Shown: positions 25,028 to 33,618 of the stretch, piece by piece
Numbering within the stretch: the stretch's first letter is position 1
Layout: every line of letters starts with the position of its first letter
DNA from: UBA6912 sp963792895
GTDB taxonomy: Bacteria; Actinomycetota; Acidimicrobiia; Spongiisociales; UBA5794
Length of the DNA stretch: 64,000 bases
NCBI GenBank assembly: GCA_963792895.1
Contig: CAWBYA010000007.1
Location: 248,001 to 312,000 of the forward strand
Direction of reading: 5' to 3'
Notes under the pieces: model-generated
The model's input: only the letters and a program-made list of their open reading frames with translations
Told to the model about the DNA's origin: nothing
Databases searched by the model: none
Program-made: the position numbers and the translations under genes

Positions 25028-25791
25028 TGGCGGGCGGGCACGTTCACGCGCTGTACCGGCACGGCCACTCCGCGCTGCACCGGCTTCCGCCGCACACGAA
25101 GATCGTGGCGGCCTTCGGGTTCGTCTTCGCCGTGGTGGCGACACCCCGCGAAGCGATGTGGGCGTTTGGCCTCTACGCAGCCGCACTGCTGACCCTCGCC
25201 ACAGCGGCCAGGCTCGGCGTCCGCTTCTTCGCCACGCGTATGGTGGTGGAAATCCCCTTCGTCATCGTTGCGCTGCTCCTGCCGTTCGTTGCAGGGGGGG
25301 AGACGATCGAGGTGCTCGGTTTCGGGCTGTCCCGGGAGGGGTTGTGGGACATGTGGAACATCCTCGCCAAGGCAACGCTGGGTCTGGCGACGTCGATCGT
25401 GCTTGCAGGCACGACGCAGATCCCCGAGCTGCTGCGAGGCTTCGACACGCTACGTGTGCCGCGCATCATCACCGCCATCATGGGCTTCATGGTGCGGTAC
25501 GTCGACGTCATCCTCGGCGAGTTCCGTCGGATGCGGGTGGCAATGCAGTCTCGGGCATACGACCCGAACTGGATCGGGGAGATCAAGCCGTTTGCGCAGT
25601 CACTCGGCACGCTCTTCGTGCGTTCGTACGAACGAGGCGAGCGGGTGTATCTCGCGATGGCCTCGCGAGGCTATGCGGGCCATATGCCGGCAGCTACAAC
25701 GGACCATGCGGCTCCTGCAGTGTGGGTCGCCGTTCTCGCCGTGCCGGTTCTCGCCTGGACCGTTGCCGGAATCGCCATGGGGGTCAGATGA
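25027..25791 (+). CDS. nikQ: ECF transporter transmembrane (T) component, CbiQ/NikQ
   Basis: A 254-residue T component with about five membrane helices. The short helical coupling motifs with Ala-Arg-Gly signature are visible as MQSRAYDPNW and MASRGYAGHMP; these insert into grooves of the ATPase. It couples ATP hydrolysis by NikO to movement of NikM. The ATG at 25027 follows the mini-ORF stop; its own TGA overlaps the nikO start (ATGA). Confidence 0.9.
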   Translation: MAGGHVHALYRHGHSALHRLPPHTKIVAAFGFVFAVVATPREAMWAFGLYAAALLTLATAARLGVRFFATRMVVEIPFVIVALLLPFVAGGETIEVLGFGLSREGLWDMWNILAKATLGLATSIVLAGTTQIPELLRGFDTLRVPRIITAIMGFMVRYVDVILGEFRRMRVAMQSRAYDPNWIGEIKPFAQSLGTLFVRSYERGERVYLAMASRGYAGHMPAATTDHAAPAVWVAVLAVPVLAWTVAGIAMGVR

Positions 25792-26528
25792 GCACACCGA
25801 CAATCGCCGTTGACGGCCTGTCGTACCGATATCCGGACGGCACGGAAGCCCTGCGCGGCATCGATCTCCACATCCATCCGGGTGAGCGAGTTGCCTTGCT
25901 CGGGCCCAACGGAGCCGGCAAGACGACCCTCGTGCTCCACATGAATGGCATCCACATGCCGCAGACGGGCACCGTATCGGTCAGCGGGCTGCCCTTGACT
26001 CGCGACTCGGTGATGGAGATCAGGCGCAGGGTCGGGGTCGTGTTCCAGGACCCAGATGACCAACTCTTCATGCCCACAGTCAGGGAGGACGTTGCATTCG
26101 GTCCCCAGAATCTCGGGCTCGAAGGAGAGGCGCTCAATGTCAGGGTGAAGGCGGCCCTGGACGCTGTCGATGTGGCGGATCTCGCAGAACGCCCACCCAA
26201 CCACTTGAGCTTCGGCCAGAAGCGCAGGGTCGCCATTTCGGGCGCTCTGGCGATGGAGCCCGAGATCCTCGTCTTTGACGAGCCGACCTCGAATCTCGAT
26301 CCGGCAAGCCGCCGGGAGCTGACGTCGATCCTCCAAGGTCTCGACATGACGCAGCTCATCGTCACCCACGATCTGCCGTTTGCCCTCGAGTTGTGCCCTC
26401 GCGCCGTCGTGATCGATCGGGGCGAGATCGTTGCCGATGGGCCGACGCTCGAGTTGCTCGCCGACGAGCCCTTGATGAGGGCGCACCGTCTCGAACTTCC
26501 CTACGGATACCGGCTCGATCGCTCCTGA
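25788..26528 (+). CDS. nikO: ECF transporter ATP-binding protein, CbiO/NikO
   Basis: A 246-residue ABC ATPase. Walker A GPNGAGKTTLV (about 38-48), Q loop VFQDPDDQLFMPTVREDVAFG typical of ECF ATPases, signature LSFGQKRRVAISGALAM, Walker B ILVFDEPTSNLD and H loop VTHDLPFALE. The protein powers nickel uptake as a homodimer. It is the last gene of the nikMNQO operon and is followed by a hairpin terminator. Confidence 0.92.
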   Translation: MSTPTIAVDGLSYRYPDGTEALRGIDLHIHPGERVALLGPNGAGKTTLVLHMNGIHMPQTGTVSVSGLPLTRDSVMEIRRRVGVVFQDPDDQLFMPTVREDVAFGPQNLGLEGEALNVRVKAALDAVDVADLAERPPNHLSFGQKRRVAISGALAMEPEILVFDEPTSNLDPASRRELTSILQGLDMTQLIVTHDLPFALELCPRAVVIDRGEIVADGPTLELLADEPLMRAHRLELPYGYRLDRS

Positions 26529-26542
26529 GCCTGCACGCGCCG

Positions 26543-26569
26543 ACGGGCCGGTGCTTTCGCCCGGCCCGT
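26543..26569. terminator. Terminator hairpin after nikO
   Basis: A perfect 9-bp GC-rich stem (26543-26551 with 26561-26569) with a 9-nt loop, 14 bp after the nikO stop and 14 bp before the stop of the convergent membrane-protein gene. It probably terminates both transcripts. Confidence 0.8.
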
Positions 26570-26583
26570 TCCACTCCGGCGAC

Positions 26584-27525
26584 TCAGCTCCAGGGCGCCT
26601 TCGGCCACCACCCGTAGCCAAAGATGGACGGCACCCGGAGGACCCAGTAGAAGAAGGTGAACGACCCTGCGGCGATCAGCGCGCCCCCTGTGAAACGGCC
26701 GATCCTGCCGGGGCTCGCCTGCAACCAGTTGCGGAACCTGCCGCCACCGAAGGTGAAGAGCAGCACGAACAGCAGCGTCATGATCACGATGTTGCCGATG
26801 GCTTGGAGGACGAAGGTGCCGGCGCCGAGCAGTGGGTTGCCCGTCGAGGCGGCGTACTCGAACATCTTCTTGAAGAGGGGGAAGGGACGGCCGATCAAGA
26901 AGGCTCCGATCAGCAGCCCCATCACGACCACGTCGGTCCGCGGATGCCGCGCTCGGAAGCGCTCCAGCGGATCGGGCACCATCCGCAGCGCTCCCAGCCC
27001 GAGGTATGCGAAGGCGAGCCCAACGATCCCGAACACGACCGACGACTGGATCAGACGCACCGGCATGCCGCTTCCGGTCACCTCGGCGGAGAGCTGCGGG
27101 AGGCGGTCGCCCATGACTGCCCCGATCGCACCGTAGATGGCTGCGACGCCCGACATGCCGAGTGCGAGCCAGCCGATCGGCCGGAGCATGGCAACGAGGG
27201 TGCCCCGCCTCGTCACCGGTTCGCCGCCGGCGAGCATCGGAGCGACCGCGCTCATGCCGGCGATGTTGCAGGCTGTGAACGTCCCCGCGAGCCCAGAGAC
27301 GAAGGCAAAGACGATACCCATCAGTGGGCCCGTCAGGTTGGTTGTCGCGGCGTCCTGTCCGAGCAACGTGTCGGCGATCGTCCCGCCGATCACCGAGTCG
27401 ACGAACGTGTACGACCACAGGATCGTGAGCAAGGTGCCCGCTATCAGGCTGAAGAGCAGCGTGCGGATCCGCAGAGCGCGGTCTGCGTCGACGTCGAGTC
27501 GACGTTCGGCGGTGATCGTGGCCAT
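26584..27525 (-). CDS. Polytopic membrane protein of unknown function (DsbD/CcdA-like, tentative)
   Basis: A 313-residue protein with about seven hydrophobic helices. The second helix region reads FVSGLAGTFTACNIAGMSAVAPML, loosely resembling the Cys-containing helices of DsbD/CcdA electron-transfer proteins or of small-molecule exporters, but only one Cys is conserved-looking, so redox function is doubtful. A charged loop (about 180-200) and a Gly/Arg cytoplasmic loop near residue 260 are visible. ATG at 27525 is used; ATG at 27549 is in frame. Its location after nikO suggests, but does not show, a metal link. Confidence 0.7.
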   Translation of the reverse strand: MATITAERRLDVDADRALRIRTLLFSLIAGTLLTILWSYTFVDSVIGGTIADTLLGQDAATTNLTGPLMGIVFAFVSGLAGTFTACNIAGMSAVAPMLAGGEPVTRRGTLVAMLRPIGWLALGMSGVAAIYGAIGAVMGDRLPQLSAEVTGSGMPVRLIQSSVVFGIVGLAFAYLGLGALRMVPDPLERFRARHPRTDVVVMGLLIGAFLIGRPFPLFKKMFEYAASTGNPLLGAGTFVLQAIGNIVIMTLLFVLLFTFGGGRFRNWLQASPGRIGRFTGGALIAAGSFTFFYWVLRVPSIFGYGWWPKAPWS

Positions 27526-27959
27526 GTGAGTATTCCCCCCGATTCTCATGGCGCAGCAAGCCTGCGCATCAGCCCACCTTGTCCTGCAGCCACGTGCTGC
27601 GCAGTACGGTGTTACCGATTCGGAATGGGGTCATCGCGCCACCTGAGATGAAGTGCCACCCATCACCCGTTGCGCGAGTCGGCGATCGGCGGGAAGGTGA
27701 AGGCGCCGTCAGAGACCGGGCCTCGTCGTCCCTCGGTGTTGATGGCGAGACCCGATCTGTGACGAACAGCACAGCTCACGGCGAGGCCCGCCATCCCCCC
27801 ATACTCCTGCTCGAGCCCGCCGTGACGCCGGCCCCGCCACCGTGCACGCATCCGAGCCTCATCGCCATCGGGTTCTGGCGACACAGCCATGGGGTGTTTC
27901 CCCCAGGGCATCGTCGCGAAAGCCGGTCGCCACGCCCCACGTCGCTACGCTACCCAGCC
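27526..27959. other. 434-bp intergenic region, no confident gene
   Basis: The region lies between divergent genes. On the minus strand two short frames give protein-like pieces in different frames (ending SRNG near 27663 and LQDKVG near 27569), the second ending about 20 bp upstream of the longer start of the membrane protein. They might be remnants of one small gene with a frameshift, but composition is ordinary for shadows. No riboswitch or operator was recognised. Confidence 0.35.
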
Positions 27960-28937
27960 ATGTCGTCGACCTCTCACGGTACCAAGGCGATCGTCGCCGC
28001 CTTCTTCGCGAATCTCGGCATCGCCATCGCCAAGTTCATCGGGTTCCTCTTCACCGGTGCGTCGTCGATGCTGGCCGAGAGCATCCACTCGGTTGCCGAC
28101 ACTGGCAACCAGGCCCTCCTCCTGCTCGGTGGCAGGCGGGCGCGGCGGGACGCCGACGAGGAGTTCCAGTTCGGGTACGCACGCGAGCGGTACTTCTGGT
28201 CGTTCGTCGTTGCTCTCGTCTTGTTCAGCCTCGGCTCGTTGTTTGCGATCTTCGAGGGTGTGGAGAAGATCCGCCACCCGGAGCCCATCGAGTCGGCGGT
28301 ATGGGCCTTCGGCATACTCAGCGTCGGTATCCTTCTCGAAGGGTGGTCCTTTCGCACAGCAGTTCGCGAGTCGCAGCCACTGCGCGAAGGCCGGTCCTGG
28401 TGGCAGTTCGTGCGGACCGCTCGGGTTCCCGAGCTACCTGTGGTGCTGCTCGAGGACCTCGGTGCGCTCACCGGGCTGACACTCGCGATGACGGCGATCG
28501 GCATCGCCGTTGCGACCGAGACCCCCGTGTGGGATGGCATCGGCACCTTGAGCATCGGCGTCCTGCTCGGCGTGATCGCCATTGTGTTGGCCATCGAGAT
28601 GAAGGGCATGTTGATCGGAGAGTCGGCCAGGCCACGCACCTTTGCTGCCATCACCGCTGCAATCGAGTCGTCCCCGAATGTCGAGAACGTCATCCACATG
28701 CGCACCCAATACCTCGGGCCAGACAACTTGCTTGTCGGGGCCAAAGTCGAGTTTCGCGACACACTGACGGCTGACGCCGTGGCAGACGCCATCAACGACG
28801 TCGAGGCACGGGTGAGGGAAGTGGTCCCGTACGCTCGGCCGATGTACATCGAACCGGACTTCGTGCGCACGCCTGGTGGTCTCGGAGGCGAGTCGGCTGA
28901 GGTCGCGCCCGGCCCCGGCCCAGGCGAGACACACTGA
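27960..28937 (+). CDS. Cation diffusion facilitator (CDF) family metal exporter
   Basis: A 325-residue transporter of the Zn/Co/Ni/Mn-exporting CDF family. The first two helices contain FFANLGIAIAKFIGFLFTGASS and the metal-site ESIHSVADTGNQ (first D/H site); a second site is in VVLLEDLGALTGL. The C-terminal cytoplasmic domain (about 225-300) with MRTQYLGPDNLLVGAKVEF matches the ZnT9-like branch. The ATG at 27960 begins shortly before the first helix. The metal is unknown; proximity to the nickel importer makes metal homeostasis a theme of the region. Confidence 0.88.
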   Translation: MSSTSHGTKAIVAAFFANLGIAIAKFIGFLFTGASSMLAESIHSVADTGNQALLLLGGRRARRDADEEFQFGYARERYFWSFVVALVLFSLGSLFAIFEGVEKIRHPEPIESAVWAFGILSVGILLEGWSFRTAVRESQPLREGRSWWQFVRTARVPELPVVLLEDLGALTGLTLAMTAIGIAVATETPVWDGIGTLSIGVLLGVIAIVLAIEMKGMLIGESARPRTFAAITAAIESSPNVENVIHMRTQYLGPDNLLVGAKVEFRDTLTADAVADAINDVEARVREVVPYARPMYIEPDFVRTPGGLGGESAEVAPGPGPGETH

Positions 28938-29008
28938 CTCGCCGTACAGGCGAGCGCTCGACGGTATGTTGAGATCATTCGGCGGTCGAAGGTAGAGCGA
29001 GGACGGTC

Positions 29009-30160
29009 ATGCGCTTCCGAACCCAGCAGGTCCACGCAGGCGTGGAGATCGACCCAACGACCGGGGCGGTGCTCACGCCGATCTACCAAAGCACGACGTT
29101 CGCCCAGCCATCGGTCGAGGAGTACATGGCGAAGGGCTACTCCTACAGCAGGAGCGGCAACCCCACGGTGCGCGCCTTCGAGCGCAAGGTGGCGATCCTC
29201 GAGGACGGGGTCGATGCCGCAGCTTTCGCAACGGGAATGGCCGCGACAAACGCCGTCATGCTCGCGCTTCTCAACGCCGGAGATCACGTCGTGTTCTCGG
29301 ACGTCGTCTACGGAGGCACCCATCGCCTCGCGACCCAGGTCTACAGCCGGTTCGGCGTTACACACGATTTCGTCGACACCTCCGATGCCACCAACGTCGA
29401 GCGTGCGATTCGTGAGAACACGCGGCTCGTCTTCACGGAGACGCCGGCGAACCCGACGCTCAAGCTCACCGACCTCGCCGCCGTCTCCGAGGTCACGGCG
29501 GCCCGTGGCATCCCCCACGCCGTCGACAACACCTTTCTCACGCCCTACTACCAGCGACCATTCGAGCTCGGCGCCGATCTCATCATCCACTCGACCACGA
29601 AATACCTCGACGGCCACAACGCAACCGTGGGTGGCGCCGTGGTGAGCCGCACCCCAGAGCTCCACGACAAGATCGCCTTCGTCCAGAACGCCACGGGCAC
29701 GATCATGTCGCCGATGGTCGCCTGGCTGACCCTGCAGGGGACCAAGACGCTCACGGAGCGTCTCGACCGGCAGTCGGCCAGCGCGATGGCGATCGCACAC
29801 TATCTGGAGGCCCACCCCAAGGTGGCGCAGGTGCGGTATCCAGGGCTCGAATCGTTCCCGCAACACCAGTTGGCGAAGCGCCAGGCATCTGGGTTCGGGG
29901 CCATGCTCTGGTTCGAGGTGGAGGGCGGCGTCGCTGCAGGCAAGATGCTGATGGACTCACTACGTCTCTGGACGCTCGCCGAGAACCTCGGCTCTGTCGA
30001 GTCGCTCGTCACCCATCCCGTCACCATGACGCACGCGGGCATACCCCGCGAAGAGCGGCTGAGGATCGGCATCCTCGACGGGCTGGTGCGGCTGTCGGTC
30101 GGCTTGGAGGATCCCGAAGACCTGATCGAGGACCTCTCCCAAGCGCTGGAGAGGGTCTGA
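29009..30160 (+). CDS. Cys/Met metabolism PLP enzyme (cystathionine gamma-synthase/lyase family)
   Basis: A 383-residue fold-type I PLP enzyme. PLP Lys lies in IIHSTTKYLDGHNATVGG; other hallmarks are TPIYQSTTFAQPS, YSRSGNPTVRAFE (phosphate-binding Tyr and Arg), ETPANPTLKLTDL and SLGSVESLVTHP. The family makes or splits cystathionine. A cystathionine beta-synthase-like gene lies 1.2 kb away on the other strand, which favours reverse transsulfuration (cystathionine to cysteine), but synthase and lyase cannot be told apart by eye. Confidence 0.9.
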   Translation: MRFRTQQVHAGVEIDPTTGAVLTPIYQSTTFAQPSVEEYMAKGYSYSRSGNPTVRAFERKVAILEDGVDAAAFATGMAATNAVMLALLNAGDHVVFSDVVYGGTHRLATQVYSRFGVTHDFVDTSDATNVERAIRENTRLVFTETPANPTLKLTDLAAVSEVTAARGIPHAVDNTFLTPYYQRPFELGADLIIHSTTKYLDGHNATVGGAVVSRTPELHDKIAFVQNATGTIMSPMVAWLTLQGTKTLTERLDRQSASAMAIAHYLEAHPKVAQVRYPGLESFPQHQLAKRQASGFGAMLWFEVEGGVAAGKMLMDSLRLWTLAENLGSVESLVTHPVTMTHAGIPREERLRIGILDGLVRLSVGLEDPEDLIEDLSQALERV

Positions 30161-30198
30161 GCAGCAGCGCCAAGCTCGTCACGCTGACGCACCTCGCC

Positions 30199-30963
30199 GT
30201 GGCTGCTGCGGCGCGGGCCGCCGAGGTGCACACGGAGGGACACGAGCCGGGCCACTGGGTCGCAACGAGGGCGTCCCCGGCGAACCTCTCCCGTGCAGTC
30301 GAAGACGAGGCGTCTCGCAAGATCTTCGAGCTGATCCGTCACCACCGGCCCGAGGATGCGATCCACGGCCAGGATTGGGATGACCGCAGTGGCACCTCCG
30401 GCGTCACGTGGATCGTCGATCCGCTCGACGGCACGGCCAACTACTACGTCGGGTATCCGGCGCACGCCGTCTCGATCGGGGTCTACATCGACGGCCAGCC
30501 GTCCATCGGAGTCGTCCACGACACGGCCCTGGACGTTGTCTACGTCGGCAGCACGGCTGAGCCTGCTCATGCTGGAGACCACCGCCTTGCGGTGAAGTCG
30601 GCGGTTCCGCTCGAGCGGGCCGTGCTTGCGACCGGGTTCGCCCCGATCCCGCAGTACAGGGAGATCCAGGCCCAGGTGCTTGCCCACGTGCTGCCCCGCA
30701 TCGGCGACATGCGCCGCAGCGGGAGTCCGGCGCTCGACCTGTGCGCCGTGGCTGCAGGCCGGCTCAACGGCTTCTTCGAGATGGGCCTTCCCGAGTGGGA
30801 CTACGCCGCCGGCCGGGCCATCGTGGCTGCCGCCGGCGGGATCGTCGAGGTGCTCGATACGGATGGCGACTGGCCGGGCCCCGTCGTGGCGGCCGGCCAC
30901 CCCGACCTCGTTGCCCGCCTCGTCGAGATGGGCGAGGCCGCAGGGGTACCGATCCTGCGCTGA
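30199..30963 (+). CDS. Inositol monophosphatase family protein (second copy)
   Basis: About 254 residues from GTG 30199. Metal-site motifs WIVDPLDGTANYYVG and LPEWDYAAGRAIVAAAGG are intact; the first acidic motif reads IHGQDWDDRS, different from the usual GEE. Protein-like sequence continues upstream of the GTG to at least CTG 30157 (SSSAKLVTLTHLAVAAAARAAE), so translation may begin at a non-canonical codon overlapping the preceding gene. It is clearly diverged from the IMPase at 6427, so it probably has another sugar-phosphate substrate. Confidence 0.82.
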   Translation: MAAAARAAEVHTEGHEPGHWVATRASPANLSRAVEDEASRKIFELIRHHRPEDAIHGQDWDDRSGTSGVTWIVDPLDGTANYYVGYPAHAVSIGVYIDGQPSIGVVHDTALDVVYVGSTAEPAHAGDHRLAVKSAVPLERAVLATGFAPIPQYREIQAQVLAHVLPRIGDMRRSGSPALDLCAVAAGRLNGFFEMGLPEWDYAAGRAIVAAAGGIVEVLDTDGDWPGPVVAAGHPDLVARLVEMGEAAGVPILR

Positions 30964-31390
30964 GGTCTCGCCCGGCAACCGGCCGGCAGCGGGTCTCCGG
31001 CAGCCCTCGGCCTTACCTTCTTCGCTGGCTCCTGCCGGCACGTCGCCACGACCGGCGACGGAAACTGGGCGAAGCTCACCCGGCGGGCTCGCCCCCACTC
31101 GGGGATGAGCGCAGCCGATGACATCCGCTCCATGTCGGCAGCTCAGGTATGGCTGCCCACGTGTTGCAGATGGCGCAGGCGGGGGGTGCGTGCCGACCAA
31201 GCCCGGGCGCCAGGCCCGCGCCGTCGGCACATCACCCCGAGCAACCGCCACCCACCGGCTCTACGAGCCTCCCGAGAGCGGGGCCTGCGCCTGCGCCCGA
31301 CGTCGAGCAATACCTCAAAGGTAGGGAGCCCGGGCATGCTCCGGACATAGGCCCTTTGGCCCGCTTGGGTCCCGGAGCGGCCCCATACGC
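30964..31390. other. 427-bp convergent intergenic region, no gene recognised
   Basis: Between the IMPase and the convergent CBS-like gene. All frames give Arg/Pro-rich shadow translations. A 7-bp inverted repeat (31338-31344 with 31372-31378) close to the CBS-like stop could be its terminator. I compared the region by eye with cobalamin and SAM riboswitch cores and found no match. Confidence 0.4.
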
Positions 31391-32344
31391 TCAGTCGAGG
31401 AAGCCCTCGGCCCGCATCCACTCTTCGTTGAAGATCTTCGACAGGTAGTTGCGGCCCGAATCGGGGAGGAGCACGACCACCAGGAGATCGGGATGAACTC
31501 TCGCAACCCGCAGCGCACCGACAACGGCCATGCCACACGAGCCGCCGACGAGGAGCCCTTCGACGGCGGCGAGCTCTCGCGCCATCGAAAAAGCCTCGCG
31601 GTCGGTGACCATCTCGTAGCGGTCGACCACCTTGGGGTCGAACGTCTCCGGCCAGAAGTCCTCACCGACTCCCTCGATGAGGTAGGTGCGTACGTCGTCC
31701 TCGGTCGGGGCCGTGTAGATGGAACCCTCGGGGTCGACCCCCACCACCATGACCTCGGGGTTCATCGACTTCAGGTACATGCCGGTCCCCGTGATGGTTC
31801 CACCGGTGCCGACTCCTGCGGCGAAGACACCGACCCGGCCGTCGGTTTGTCGCCAGATTTCCGGTCCAGTCGAGTGGACGTGGGCATGGGGGTTGGCAGG
31901 GTTGGAGTACTGGTCCGGCCGGTAGGCGCCGGGGATCTCCTTGGTGAGGCGTGCCGCCACCGAGTAGTACGACCGTGGGTCCTCGGGCTCCACGTCCGTG
32001 GGGCATACCACCACCTCGACACCGTAGGCCCGCAACAGGTCCTGCTTCTCTTTGGACTGCTTGTCGGCCATCACCGCGATCATCCGGTAGCCCTTGAGCG
32101 CTGCTGCCATCGCCAGACCGACCCCGGTGTTGCCGCTCGTCGGCTCGACGATGGTGCCTCCCGGTTCGAGCCATCCGTTGGCCTCGGCGCGTTCGATCAT
32201 CGGCATGCCGATGCGGTCTTTCACCGAGCCGCCGGGGTTCAGGTACTCGACCTTGGCGACGAGGTTCCCCGGGGGGTGGAGCCGGGCGAGCCGCACGAGG
32301 GGCGTGTTGCCAATGGCGTCGACGATGTTCTCGTGGATGTCCAT
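31391..32344 (-). CDS. Cystathionine beta-synthase / cysteine synthase family PLP enzyme
   Basis: A 317-residue fold-type II PLP enzyme. PLP Lys lies in YLNPGGSVKDRIGMPMI; the phosphate/substrate loops EPTSGNTGVGLA and GVGTGGTITGTG are present, as is the C-terminal PDSGRNYLSKIFNEEW, which is typical of the CBS branch rather than CysK. The regulatory CBS-domain pair of longer homologues is absent. Together with the nearby gamma-lyase/synthase it could complete reverse transsulfuration from homocysteine. Confidence 0.9.
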   Translation of the reverse strand: MDIHENIVDAIGNTPLVRLARLHPPGNLVAKVEYLNPGGSVKDRIGMPMIERAEANGWLEPGGTIVEPTSGNTGVGLAMAAALKGYRMIAVMADKQSKEKQDLLRAYGVEVVVCPTDVEPEDPRSYYSVAARLTKEIPGAYRPDQYSNPANPHAHVHSTGPEIWRQTDGRVGVFAAGVGTGGTITGTGMYLKSMNPEVMVVGVDPEGSIYTAPTEDDVRTYLIEGVGEDFWPETFDPKVVDRYEMVTDREAFSMARELAAVEGLLVGGSCGMAVVGALRVARVHPDLLVVVLLPDSGRNYLSKIFNEEWMRAEGFLD

Positions 32345-32402
32345 CGGACAAGACGCTATCAGGCGGCGGGGGCACGGCAGAAAGATGGCCGGGAGCCTGT
32401 AG

Positions 32403-33555
32403 TCAGCGGCGCAGGCGCGCGAGCCGCCCGACGGCGGCCCGCAACGTGTCTTCGCCCTTGCAGAACGCGAAGCGGATCAGGTCCGCGCCGTCCTCGGGCC
32501 GGTGATAGAACGCGCTCGGTGGGATCGCTGCCACACCGACCTCGGTCGTCAGGTGGCGCGGCGAAAGCGACGTCGTCCGGGAAGCCAAACGGCCGGTGGT
32601 CGGCGAGGATGAAGTAGGTCCCCTGCGGCACGAACACGTCGAAGCCGACCGCATCGAGCCCTTCCGCAAGCAGGTCGCGCTTGCGGCGGTACGACGTCAG
32701 CAGTTGGTCGTAGTACGCCTGCGAGGCGCCCAGCGCGGCAGCTGCGCCGTGCTGAAGTGGCGTTGCGGTTGCGAACGTGAGGAATTGGTGCGCGGCCCGT
32801 ACTCCTGCGGTCAGCGGCTCGGGTGCGACTGCCCAGCCGACTTTCCACCCGGTCACGGAGAAGGACTTGCCGAGCGACGACAGGGTGACGGTCCGCTCCC
32901 ACATGCCTGGCAGGGTCGCGATCGAGCGGTGCGCTCCTTCGTACACCATGCGCTCGTAGACCTCGTCGGAGAACACGAGCGCATCGTGCTCGATGGCGGC
33001 AGCTGCGATCAGCCGGAGCTCGTCGGCGCCGAACACGCGGCCGGTCGGGTTGTGCGGCGTGTTGATGAGGATCGCCCTCGTCTGTGGCCCAACGGCGGCG
33101 GCGAGTGCGGCGGCATCCAGCCGGAAGGCCGGGGGCCGAAGGGTGACATAGCGAGCCGTCGCCCCTGCGAGGGTCGCGCACGCCGGGTAGGAGTCGTAGA
33201 ACGGCTCGATGACCACCACCTCGTCACCGGTATTCACGAGCCCGAGGAACGTCGCAGCCAGCGCCTCGGTGCAACCCGATGTCACCGTTACCTGGGTATC
33301 CGCATCGACCGTGATGGCGGTGTCGACCTCGTAGCGGGCAGCGATGGCCCGGTTCAGTTCAGGGATCCCGAACATGCGGGCGTACTGGTTGGCACCGCTC
33401 CGTATCGCTGCGGCGGCGGCAACCTTCACGAACTCGGGCCCGTCGAAGTCGGGGAACCCTTGGCCGAGGTTGATCGCATCGTGGGCTCTGGCGAGCTCGG
33501 TGATCTCGGTGAACACGGTCTGGCCGAACCCGTCCCACCTGGAGGCGGTTTCCAT
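32403..33555 (-). pseudogene. Class I/II PLP aminotransferase, frameshifted near 32562
   Basis: Removing one base gives a 383-residue aminotransferase (kynurenine/methionine aminotransferase-like subgroup). The N-terminal part from 33555 has NLGQGFPDFDGPEF, TSGCTEALAATFLG, INTPHNPTGRVF, SDEVYE and the PLP Lys in SLGKSFSVTGWKVGWA. After FPDDVAFA the frame changes; the true C-terminus (RHLTTEVGVAAIPPSAFY, then LIRFAFCKGEDTLRAAV) continues in the other frame to a stop at 32403. The open frame to 32359 ends in Arg/Pro-rich nonsense. One extra G near 32562 explains the break. Substrate not assigned. Confidence 0.82.
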
Positions 33556-33580
33556 CGGGCGAGCCTACCGGGCGACATCG

Positions 33581-33608
33581 GAGGTCAGGCATCAGAGGTC
33601 AGACGCAG
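33581..33608. repeat. Heptameric intergenic tandem repeat
   Basis: In register heptamers GAGGTCA, GGCATCA, GAGGTCA, GACGCAG lie between the aminotransferase start and the AEC transporter stop. The GAGGTCA unit also occurs in the array at 11777-11824, and its near-relative GAGGTCT in the array at 63391-63439. Confidence 0.65.
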
Positions 33609-33618
33609 ATGGGTGTCG

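Noticed and set aside
27569..27911. Two short minus-strand frames as a small gene upstream of the membrane protein
   Set aside because: The pieces are in different frames, have no recognisable family and no clear ribosome site. Kept only as a remark in the intergenic entry.
30964..31390. Riboswitch (cobalamin or SAM) near the transsulfuration genes
   Set aside because: I looked for the conserved cores on both strands and found none. The region is also downstream, not upstream, of both flanking genes.
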